Source: Ziziphus jujuba (taxonomy: Eukaryota; Streptophyta; Magnoliopsida; Rosales; Rhamnaceae). From it: DNA of 64,000 nucleotides. How positions within the stretch are numbered: position 1 is the first letter of the stretch; the number at the start of each line of letters is the position of its first letter. The translations under genes were made by a program, and so were the position numbers. Shown piece after piece: positions 44,590 through 55,211 of the stretch. The stretch spans positions 16,646,501 to 16,710,500 of the forward strand of contig NC_083382.1 in the NCBI RefSeq assembly GCF_031755915.1. Reading direction: 5' to 3'. The notes beneath the pieces are model-generated. The model was not told where the DNA came from. It was given only the letters and a program-made list of their open reading frames with translations, and did not search any database.

Positions 44590-45290
44590 GAGGGTATGAC
44601 ATTCTTCACATCATATAACTTTGCCGATATCTAAAGCATGATCCTCTCCTTCCTCTAATGAACCACTGTAGGAAAGACAACAAAACTTCAGCCTATCCAA
44701 AATAGATGTGAAAGTGTTTTCCACAATCAATGCAGCAACCTGAAATGCATAGAAAAGTCAAGGTTGATTTGCCAATTGACTAGGGAATATACATGAAACC
44801 TCATAAAGCAGTAGAATTTTATTGCTTTACAGGTTCTGCCGAAAGCTAGTTCAAGTTTCCACACATCAATAAGTTGGAATCCTTTTAATATGCAACTGCA
44901 TCAAAAAGATGCTAAGAAGAAATATTTTATTGGATACACTAAAAAAAGTGGCTTAAAAAGTTTGTATTGCAAAATATGTAGTGATACCTTGTTCGAGATA
45001 TTTTATTAGTAACCATAGCTCCAACCGCACCCCTAAGCAACTTTCAAAAACAACTATTCTAGATGTGTCAATATTCTTTGAGACAGATGATCCAATGCAA
45101 CCTAATAAAATAGAAGAAACCATACCAATTTAGGAGAATACTAGTTTACTGAAATCTTAATAGTAGAGTGGAATCTGAAATAACTATTAACCGAACGCAA
45201 AACCTAAGCCTCCCTATAATTCTATTTTGAGGAGGTATCCATCACTTGCTTCGTAAGTATTTACACCAGCTAAAACCATAACTTGTTTCA
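44590..45290 (-). pseudogene. WAV2: WAV2/Bem46-like alpha/beta hydrolase gene fragment, unprocessed pseudogene
   Basis: Three exon relics are readable on the minus strand, in the order expected for plant WAV2. Near 45260-45225 is 'YEASDGY' then, after a 1-base loss, PPQNRIIG. After a TTTATTAG acceptor at about 45107 comes 'VALDHLSQR', then after a frame change 'DTSRIVVFESCLG' and GAVGAMVTNK, ending at an ACAAG/GTATCA donor near 44990. After a CATTTCAG acceptor at 44740 comes 'VAALIVENTFTSILD', then in the next frame 'AEVLLSFLQWFIRGRRGS'. The family nucleophile elbow GRSLGG reads ESCLGG, so the catalytic Ser is lost. Retained splice sites rule out a processed copy. WAV2 is a membrane-anchored hydrolase implicated in root bending in Arabidopsis. 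No N-terminal exons were found. Confidence 0.75.
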
Positions 45291-46635
45291 TAAGCAAAGA
45301 TACTACGAGGAAATTAAAGTCAAGGGGACTATAAGTAAATTAAAGTCAATAATCGATTTCAGTTGGAATTCAACTAAAGGTAAAATTACAAAAAACAGTA
45401 TAAAATAAATTCTTGTATTAAAATGGACACAATAGTAATGATTGTGCCGTTAGATGATTTATTCCAAGTGAATGATCCCTTTCACCGATTCAACAGAGCT
45501 ACAAATGAGGTTTGGTAAAGGAATTTCGAGAGGAATGTATGGTAGAATGGCTGGATGAAACCTGATTCCAATGGCACTTTCTATAGGAACATTTAAAGGG
45601 TATCAATGGATCTCTCATTATGGATAGTAGGATATTTGCTTTGTCTAAGGAAACACCTCTCTTGGTCAATAAAAAAATATTTTCACAGTAAAAAATTAAC
45701 TGTAAAACTCATTTGGTCAACTTTGGTCAATTTCAATCAAATTTGGTCAAATATTTGAATTCGAAGCATTTTCTCAAACTGTGTTTGCTATTATTGTTTT
45801 TTTTTTTTTTTTACAGTGCAAAGACACTTTCCCTAAGTTTTCCTCATCCACAATAGTGCCTTCCATGTAGAGGAGCTTCCAAAATCATGGGGTGACATCA
45901 TGAATAAAACAACCCACCTTTTAAAAGGTGATGGAAAGCACATGACCTCTTGTTCTAGAAAATTCCTCTGCTTTAATGTGGGTAAACCAACCTTCATACT
46001 GAGGGTTATCCTCCTTAATGTAATTTATAACGAATATTCAATATATTCCAAGCTATGTTCTGAATACTCATGAGCTCGGTAAATTTATCCACAAGATAAA
46101 AGAAATCAAACCTTAAAATTTCATCCATTGCGTTGCAAGACACGATTGGTCCAACAAAAAAAAAAAAAAAATGGTGTCTATCTTTCCATTTTCCAGTCTT
46201 AATTTCATGCCAAAAATCCCAATTCTTAATAAATTGGGTGTTTAATTGTTTCCATGTATAAAATTTAGACACTGACTTGAAAGTAATACCCCTCCGCACA
46301 TGCCTTTTTTAACAGCTGGTGGATGGAATTCTAGGAGGGACATAACGGTGGCCATAGAAAGTGAAATAGCAGGACAAAAAATTTTGATAAATAAATAATA
46401 CTAAAGGCTAAGTGTACAAAATACACTAAAGATGATAGACCAACTTGCAGATCCCAAATAAAAATTGTTATATGAACAGAACGGTAACCATCTTGCTATA
46501 TGAAAAGAATTTAAGGGAAATTTTTATTCACTAAAGAAGACGATATGAATTGCAATATAATACTACTATTCTTTGGTGGATATTATTTGCTAGAAAGCAT
46601 AAGAATACATATGATCATATCAATGGATTTTAGCT
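45291..46635. other. Spacer between the WAV2-like relic and the third TBL gene
   Basis: No gene was recognised. A 94-codon minus ORF (46015-46299) has no recognisable domain and includes a poly-Phe run from a poly-A tract. N-terminal exons of the WAV2-like gene were looked for and not seen. Confidence 0.4.
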
Positions 46636-47575
46636 TTAAGGGAGTTCTGCATATAGGAGTACATTCCAAGTATCAGGAACACCAGCGAGACACCAGTGGC
46701 TGCAGTCCATGTCGCGGTGGCCACCGTGGCCGTAAAAGGATGGGTGCCCATCTTTTCTGAGCTGTGATAGGGTTGTAACATCTAGCAATGTAACTGGTTT
46801 TGAAATGGAATGCAACACTTTCTTTAGTATTAGCTGTGCTGGGTGTGGACCTGCTGGATAATTGGGCCCAGGCACTGGTCTGATTTGTCCCTCACAGCCC
46901 TTTGCACTTGTATCTCCCCAATCACTTGCACTGATCCAAAGGAAGAAAAAAAGAAGAAATAAAACAAAATATAAAATTATTTCGAATTAGATATAAATAT
47001 AAAATTGATGATGATATAAAGGTGATCCTAAAACTGACAAAATTTTTTTTAGATGAATAATTTTAGTACCTAACTATGACATATATTTCACTCTGCCTCC
47101 TAAGCTGTTATGTTACATTAGTCCAATCAATGAACCTTATACAATTTATTTAACTTTTGTATTATGAACAATTTTACTATGTTTTATTTATTTATTTATT
47201 TATTTTTATGACAATTTATATATATATATTTAATTATTTAACAAATATTTTATTTTGTTTTTAGTGTGTATGGCTAATTTGGTTAAATTATTAGTAAAAG
47301 TTGTATAAGTGGACTAAGTGACAGGCAAATAATAATTTAAGATCAATGTTATTACCCAAAAAAATATTTTAAGAGCAACGTGCATAACGTAAGAATACAC
47401 GTATATAGTCTGTGGACAAAATAAAAAAGAGGAGTTCTTTTTGCAATCCAAATTAAATTTTATACAGTCACATAAAATTTTTAAATGACCAAAATATCCC
47501 TATTTATATAATTATTTATTTGTTGTTACTTTTTCTTCCTCACCCTCTACGTCTTCCTCATTTTTCATCATTCTA

Positions 47576-47606
<31 letters not shown>

Positions 47607-50600
47607 GCCTCCTAATCACCATTTCTCTACTTTTTCACACTGATTTTTTCATAAATCCAATTAACTCTCTAAGACCACCATTAATACTTTTGATTGATTA
47701 AGCAAAATTTCCATTAAGAGGCATAAACTGAAAATTGCAACAAAGTGATTTAGCACTCCTTGCCCAATCAAAGTAATTCCAGAAAACATTTTTATTTGGG
47801 CTTTTCGTTCGATTTTGTTCAACATCTCCCACATCACATGCACATTCTTTGCACGGAAACAATGGAAACACCACCTTAGGTTCAGTAAAAGGAAGGAGAA
47901 GGTTGAGAACCACCATTAATACTTGAAGTAAAGAAGAAGAACAAGAAGAAGAATAGAGCAAAAATGGAATTTTGTCCATTTAATAGAGGAATTGATGATG
48001 AGGAGAGAAATATCCTCGACCAACGGAAAAGCAAGTGAAGATGGAAGATGGAGATATATGAAGTAGAAGGGGAAAGTGAGTCTACAGTGGTAGGGAGATA
48101 ATTGAAAAAACGAGATACCACAATTAATAAGGGTATTATAGAAATTTAAAAGATATGAAACTGAATAAAGTATTTTCTACAATGCATCTAGCATCTCTCA
48201 AATAAAAAACGTGTCAGCAAGGTAAAATAATATTATCCGATCAAAAAATTGTAAAATAATAATAACCCTTGTTTTTTTACCATAAAAAAATAAATTAACC
48301 ATTTTCTCTTACGATATATTTGGAAAAAAATAAAATTATTAACAATCTAATTTTTTTGAAAAAGTAATAATTTTTTATTTATTTGAATATTTACTGTTTT
48401 AAGTAGAAAAATATGATCTAGAAAATTAGATTTCCACAGATTTAGAAAAATATGTGGAAAAATTATTCTCATCTATATAGATGTAATTTTAAAAATTCTA
48501 AAGAAAATAATTTAATTTTTTTTTTAAAATATATATTTACTCTTAATTCATTATACAAAATTAAATTTAATTACTTCTCAATCCTAACTTTTTCATTACT
48601 CTCTAAACAGATAAAAAAAAAATATAATTCTTAAAAAACTAAATCCTAAAAAACTAAATCTCAAAAATTAACTTTTTTTTTTTTAACTTTGATATTTTCT
48701 AAATACCCAGTTAATGTATAAATCTGGCCTATATAACATATGTAACCCAGATATGTTCGGAGGGGGACAAGTTTTTCAATTTTTTTTTTTCTTGGGTTAC
48801 GAGAAACAGAAGGGGATAAGTCTTAGAAATGGGTAGGTCTTACTTATTTCCAATAAATAAATAAATAAAATAAAATGAAAATAGGATAGGTCTCACTTGT
48901 TATGGTCTGGAGAAATGCCTTGGAAGAAGACCTTGGTGATTGAAGGATCCACATCGGTCTCTACCCATTTTGCCCATGTATTCAAAGCTTTTTCATATGC
49001 AATCAAGCGATCCATGTCCTTGTGTGTACTATTGCCATCCTGAATTAAATCCCATCTGCAAAGACACGTACACAAAAATTATGGTCGGCCTCCTTATAAA
49101 ATCTTTGCCACACTGTACCAAAACTATATATAATATATAAAATTTTCTTTTATTGTCCCATAACTACTTCTCAAATTTAGCCCCCCAAAAAAAAAAAAAA
49201 AGTTCTCAAATTTAGATTAAAAAAATAAAAAGAACAATGTTTCCCTAACATAGTAAATACTAAAACATTGCTCTATCCAAATTAGGTTTCACTCCAACAG
49301 CTGATTACCATATTATTGTTATTATTATTTTTTAATCATTTATAACAATTTTTTTTTTTTTTTAGTATAACAATTCATCTGTTAAATATGAATACTATAC
49401 TTAATTGAGTCAACTACATTTAACTACTATTTTATTATTTCTCATATTATAATTATAATTTATAATCTTATCTCTTCAATTGGGATTGCGCACGGCCCAT
49501 CACTCATCTCATAAACTTTCTTTTTATTTTTATTTTTGCTTTTTTCGCAGAAAGGCATTTATCTCATTACTCAAACTATACAATGGCTAGATTTACATAC
49601 TTAATGATAAATTCTTACGGTTGTTTTCTTCCTGTGTGGAGCCACCAATGCCACGTATTGAAGATCAACATGTCGATTCCTTTCCAAAGTTTCCCACTTT
49701 CAATGGAGTCCAGTTTAAGAATCCGTCCAGCACTTGTGCTTATGGTATCAACCAGAAACGCATTGCGGGAGAACATGACCTTCACATTGTATGCCTGCAA
49801 TAAAATTCGTTCATTAACTGTTTAGCACAAAATAAAAAGTAAGAATAATTCGTTCGTTAATTAAGTTTTCGTTATAAATGTTAAAACAGATACTTTTTTT
49901 GTTTTTATTTTATTTTATTTAATATTAAAGATCAGAAGATTCAAACTTTGAACATTCCGAAGTTAGTAATAGCATTGCTGCTGGGCTGTCTTCAGGAACT
50001 ATGTTATGTTAAATATTATGTGAAGTGAATATAGGAATAGGACCTTATAAAATCAGAAAGTTTGCTGTAAAACCCGTACACACAAACATGTGGCAAGCAT
50101 AATTACATGTAATTCGCTATATTTTACACTAATTAAATAGTAGATTATATTTAATTCTCTGTGCATATATTTAATACCATATGCGTGTACACGTTTTGTA
50201 AAGAAAAATGATAAAATTAATATTTCAAAATATTATAGATCTCAATTATTTGGACCAAAATTTCAAACGCCAATAATAGTTATTTCAATTATTTGGTTAA
50301 AAATTGTTTCAGATGTAAACCCATTGAGGAAATCATAATTACTAATTGATCCCAAGACATAAAAGTATATGCACAAGTTCTCATGAGTTCTCGCTACCAA
50401 GTTTTGAAATTAGAATGTTTTAATTATTATATTTAGGAAAAAGAACCAACCAAACAATGTAAGTTTTTCTAACATATCCATCTTTAATTAATGTGGTTGT
50501 TGTTGTTTTTAGTCACATGCCCAAAACTTTGAAAGGTTTGTTGGAGGGGTTTAATCATTCATATAAATAAAGGTCAAAACAGATGAGTTTTAGAGCTAGC

Positions 50601-51781
50601 TGTTGGTTAGGTAAAAATTGACCAAAGTAATTTGTTTTCTTTCACAAAACAAATGTGTTTTCAGAAGGCAAATCCATAATATATTATGCTCTATATATAT
50701 TATATACATACATATATATGCATGAAAGTATTCTAGGATTACTTTTAACAAGTGTCACTAGCATCTAGCTATCAATTCCAACTTATTATCATTAATGATC
50801 ATTATATCAGTAAAATTAATAGCCGAAATAACAATTTAATTGGACAGAATACTAAAAGTTTACTTTCTTATACAATTTTTAAGTTTAAAAACCTAAAACA
50901 AATTCTATATAAAATCAATTAATTAACAGTAGTTAATATTATTCTTTTCAAAAAAAAAAAAAAACATCAATAATTAATATATTATATATCTTCTAATTCT
51001 TGTTGGTATAACGATCATTCATTGTTGATGACAAATAATAATATTGTTTTCCAATTTGTATACTTCTTTTATTTTCTCCTTCGAAAGTTTAAGGAAACAA
51101 TGTCTAATATTTAAAGCAACTAGAAGAGCAACTTTGGTTAACAACTAATTATAATATGTTAATAGATAGATGAAATCTCACCGGAAATGTGAAGGTAGAG
51201 AGGCCTCCAGTCCTAACCAATGAATACTTTGCCAATGGGTTGGTTTTGTGAAGCATGCAAGTAAGAGATTGCCATTGGTTCAAACTCAAGGAGTCCCCCA
51301 CAAACAGTATTCTTTTTCCTTTATATCTCCTCAAGAAATCTTGACCGTCAAATCTACATAATCAACAAGTTTGATCCAACACATTTAAATTTTTAGCCCA
51401 AATTAAGGAATAAACATAATTAATTTCATGGGACATATATATATATATATTAATTAATGTTTGTTGTAATATGGGATATATGCATATATATATAAAATTA
51501 ATGTTTGATTTAATAATGTAGGATATATATATATATATATATATTTACATAAAAGCTACCAGCTAATTAAAGGATGTAAGACGACAAAATGGACGAAAGC
51601 AACAGAAGAGAAACAAATTTTCTGTTTGTTAAAGATTTTTCAGCATTTCTTAAATGTTGGATGCGAGAACCCAACAGTGTTGGGTCCCCTAGAATCTGTC
51701 TTCTTGCATGATGGTATAGATATACCAATTGACCTAATCTTCGTCATGCAAGCTGATGATTCTGTTCTTTTTTTTTTTTTT

Positions 51782-51813
<32 letters not shown>

Positions 51814-52033
51814 TTCTCATTAATTTGGAAAATAGCTTGACAAAATTAAAGAAATCTATAGCCCACTTATCCAACAAGTTAAGGCAAGGTTTTTTTAATT
51901 TTTTAATTTTTTATTTGTCAATTTCATGACAGCGATATATCGTAAACGCTAGCTATCTTGTAACAGTTGTAACATGGCATTGGAGTGGAGAGACGTCTAA
52001 TTTGAGCTAGCACAAAATTGACCCACCGACATA

Positions 52034-52076
<43 letters not shown>

Positions 52077-54590
52077 TTACATAATTGAGCCATAGGGCCT
52101 TTCAGATGCCACTCATGAGCATCTTTTTGGCATGTACATATATTCTCTAATGATAAATGTTAATACCAATATTAACATTCAATACTAGTATTTTCCTATA
52201 GAATATTTTTATAAAATAGCTTTGGCAAAAATGATTAGAAAAAAGTGTGTTGGGTTGGATCTTACTCCTTTTAAATTTTAACATCTAAAAAAAAAAAAAA
52301 ATTAAAATTTATATTATCTAAAAGATTTTATTGTAATAAAGTTCATTGCCAAAAACTGTTAATTGCATTTTCGATAATAAATTTAGTATAAAATATGCAA
52401 TTGATATTTTTTTGCGATGCTATATTTTGGCGTTCCAATGGCAAAATGCCAATTTCATTCGAGATGTTCTATGTATTAATGCAAATGCAATCTTAAGATC
52501 GATTATACATTAATTCAATCAATTTTGATGCAAAAGAGTAAGGAAAAACCAAATACTAGTGGAGTAGAAACTTATAGCGTGTAAACTGGATTTGGAAAAG
52601 TATTCAAATAATTAGGATGTTTGACTGCTAATTAACCATACAATTAAAATCATACAATTTTTTATCTTAAAAAAAGTACTACTTCTTATTATTATTTTAT
52701 GTTCAATTCACGTCTTCCACAAAATTTTTTTTTATAGTTTGTTAAGTGAATAACTAACCCCTCCCGACCCCCCCACCCCTACCCCCACTTCCCAAAATAA
52801 ATAAATAAATAAACAAAAGTTTACCAAGTGAAGGAATTTTGCTTGGTGGCAGAATCTTCCAGCAAAACAAATACTACTTTTTGAAGGAACCCCAACTGAC
52901 AACAAAGATTCCAAATATTCTCTTACACTCAAAGCAAACATTAAAAATAGCCAAAGACCCACAAATTTTGCGAATTTCCGTTTAACCACGAGGGACACAT
53001 GTAAAATAATGTGAAGATGACAATATAACAACTCAAAACTAGAGACTCAAGCTACTCAAATTGGGAACAAATATATGTGAGTTCCACTTTATGACTTTAA
53101 TAGTTGCATTTTGTTTCACTTAGAATTTTCTTTAATACTAAGTTAAAGCTTCCAACTTTTAAAATATATCAATTGTTACATTTCGGATAAAATATAAATC
53201 AATTTGATCTTGTCATACCAACATCATCTGGGTTTGAAGAAACAAGCGTGTTGGCAGCTACTGGTTTCTAGCTTAAACTATACTTCTATAACTGAATTCT
53301 TCTCTAATAGTACTATTTCTTTTGCAGTTAGCTAGCGATCTGTCTCTTCCAACTTTATGGGTTTATTACATTTTATTTTAGTACTTCTAATTTTGAAAAT
53401 TTGCAATTTTAAATAAGTTTAAAATATTGCGTTTTAAGTTTTTAAATTTCAATTTATTATATTTTGGGCCAAATGGAGTTTTTGGCTAATGACGAACTCT
53501 TCCATGTGGCCAATATTAAAATGTACAATTTATTACAATACAGATGCTTTAGTTTTAAATACTTGCAATTTAATACCCTTCTGCCTTTGACATACGAAAA
53601 GTATATAAATAAATAATCGAATTGTGCCAAAATGCAAAAAATTAAAATCGGAAGTTTAAATTGCAGTCTTGAAAAATTAAAATAAAGAAATGGAACTTCT
53701 CTAGATTATATGATATTAAAATACAATAACCCCATAATTAATCTATGTTTAAATCTTAGAAAATATGAAGTACCACTAAATTCACATGGGTTAAAAAAAT
53801 AAAATAAAATTTACAAAAATACCATGGAAAAATGAACAATAGTATTGAAACAAAAAGGAGTGTTGCTACTCATAACGGAGGGGAAAAAAAAAAAAAATCT
53901 TAACACCGGAAATAAAACAAAGGAAAGAAAGAATCAATCCAAGTTAATTATAAGACAAAATGGATAAGGCAAAAAAACATTTACCAAAAAAATAGATCTC
54001 TCACTCTTTTATCAAAACAAAAGCTACTGAAGATGATCACTGTCACAGTTTACCCAAAAAAATATATTACATATATAAAAAAAAATAATAGTAAACATAT
54101 CAACAAGGCCAGAAAAAGTATAACGAGTTATTTACAGGGGACATCCTCAAGCGTCGTATTACCGGAGTAAAAATCATACTACCGGAGTAAAAATCATACT
54201 ACCGACAATAAGACCTTCGACGCCCAGCATAAACTGGTGACGGCCTCCCTACTAGAAAATTGTGTATGCATGTATATATATAATTAATTTATTCATGTAC
54301 CTTGGTAAATTGCACCCAGTAGGCTGCCATCTAAGCTTAAGATAAAGTTTATCTGGACGACCATTCTTCTGGCAATCAAACTCCTCCTCAATGAAAGGAC
54401 ATTCTGAAGTATCATAAAGAGGATATGATGCATCATAAACCCAGTGTCCCTTGTAAATATCACATCCATTAGTATTACTACTACTTCCAGATTTTCCTCC
54501 AAATTTATTCAATAACTGAAACCCATTTACATGGTCAAGAAGAAAAAACACCACAAATAATGCTTCAACAATGGCGCCTAAAGCTTCCAT
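46636..54590 (-). CDS. TBL: TBL-family (PMR5/GDSL-like) polysaccharide O-acetyltransferase, 5 exons, intact
   Basis: Predicted minus-strand exons are 54590-54301, 51353-51182, 49794-49619, 49055-48897 and 46930-46636 (1092 nt, 363 residues). All introns are GT-AG and all phases match. The start is the ATG in [10 protein letters not shown]; upstream in-frame codons to 54920 look like 5' UTR. Residues 1-23 are a signal peptide or anchor. The PMR5 N-terminal domain has [11 protein letters not shown] (43-53) and '[10 protein letters not shown]' (71-80). The GDS motif is at 116-118 in '[14 protein letters not shown]', NTWHWW near 200-205, an NAS glycosylation site at 266-268, and DCSHW at 341-345 before [10 protein letters not shown]. 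The likely role is Golgi acetylation of wall polysaccharide; the substrate cannot be told from sequence. Intron 1 is 2.9 kb and intron 4 is 2.0 kb. It is the third gene of the tandem array. Confidence 0.9.
47445..48175. mobile_element. Non-autonomous DNA-transposon-like element with inverted ends in intron 4 of the third TBL gene
   Basis: The left end ('attttatacagtcacataaa' ... 'gaccaaaatatcccta', 47457-47502) is the approximate complement of the right end ('aagggtattatagaaattta' ... 'gaaactgaataaagt', about 48129-48173). These are inverted ends of about 45 bp with many differences. The interior is CT-rich (a tc run at 47574-47604) and has no convincing ORF. Similarity to Mutator-like non-autonomous elements is a guess. 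Confidence 0.42.
51661..51766. repeat. Pair of short inverted repeats in intron 1 of the third TBL gene
   Basis: A perfect 17-base palindrome 'acccaacagtgttgggt' (about 51669-51685) is followed by a looser stem. In that stem 'agaatc' ... 'ttgcatga' (51692-51713) pairs with 'tcatgcaa' ... 'gattct' (51743-51764) across a loop of about 30 bases. No known miRNA sequence was recognised. Confidence 0.5.
51768..51811. repeat. T24-G20 homopolymer junction
   Basis: Twenty-four T (51768-51791) are followed directly by twenty G (51792-51811) inside intron 1 of the third TBL gene. On the minus, transcribed sense strand this reads C20 then A24. It is extreme for an AT-rich region and is liable to be an assembly or sequencing length artefact. 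Confidence 0.9.
52026..52072. repeat. (TA)n microsatellite in intron 1 of the third TBL gene
   Basis: A long uninterrupted at run. Confidence 0.88.
54156..54213. repeat. 20-bp tandem repeat close to exon 1 of the third TBL gene
   Basis: The unit 'catactaccggagtaaaaat' occurs in three steps of 20 bases: gtattaccggagtaaaaat (first unit, one base changed), a perfect unit, then a partial unit ending in ccgacaat. It is unusually CG-containing for this intron and lies about 90 bp inside intron 1 from the exon 1 donor. Confidence 0.8.
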
Positions 54591-55206
54591 GGAAGCTAAA
54601 GAGATAGAGGGAGAAGAGAGAAAAATATTTTTTGTGGAACTCACAACTAATATGTGAGATAGAGCAGTAGAACATATGTGTATGTATATGTGTGTGTATA
54701 TGAATGACAGAGGGGTTTCTGTCCTGCTCAAGAATCCTTTTAATTTTTGGAAATTCAATAATAAATAAATTTGAAAACAAGTAAAACCAACGTCCAAGAG
54801 TCTGCAAATTTTAAGCGGTTGGTGGATTGGTGGATGAGTGGATGACACCAAAAGTGTGGTCCAAATGGGTTTATCAAAAGTCAAAGTGTAGAGATGAAAG
54901 AAATCTATAACCAATCCCATGGATCATTAATAGTAATTGTCGTATATAAACATATTTTTTTTGCATTGATGGGCTTGAACTTTTTCCTATTTTTCAATTT
55001 AGTCCCTAAGTTTTCCCTTTGTGTGGAATTAATCCTCCAAACTTCAGCAATAGTGTAATTACACCCATAAATACAAGTTAAATTTAGATAACTCAGAGTT
55101 ACAATTTTTACATGTGAAAATTTAAATTAAGGAAGCAATTTATACAAAGCTCAGAAAACAGCACTAAATTGGTATTTGTAAGCTTGGCCTAGAATACGCC
55201 TTCACA
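54591..55206. promoter_or_regulatory. Upstream region of the third TBL gene (5' UTR and promoter side)
   Basis: The region immediately before the ATG is rich in pyrimidines on the sense strand (CTCTTTCTCTTCTC-like), then CA/TA-rich ('catatacatacacatatg'). An open frame extends upstream to 54920, but its residues are not TBL-like. No TATA box or motif can be assigned with confidence; the promoter role is inferred from position alone. Confidence 0.35.
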
Positions 55207-55211
55207 TCCTA

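Noticed and set aside
46015..46299. 94-codon minus ORF upstream of the TBL stop region
   Set aside because: No recognisable motif, contains a poly-Phe run from a poly-A tract, and no support from a neighbouring copy.
51692..51764. Possible microRNA precursor
   Set aside because: The stem has a large internal mismatch and no known miRNA sequence was recognised; listed only as a repeat and low-interest finding.
52732..53031. 99-codon minus ORF in intron 1 of the third TBL gene
   Set aside because: Hydrophobic low-complexity translation of AT-rich intron. Treating it as an exon would break the well-supported exon 1 to exon 2 phase.
54591..54920. 110 extra in-frame codons upstream of the TBL start at 54590
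   Set aside because: Residues are not TBL-like, whereas the ATG at 54590 gives a normal signal peptide and a family-typical length of 363 residues.
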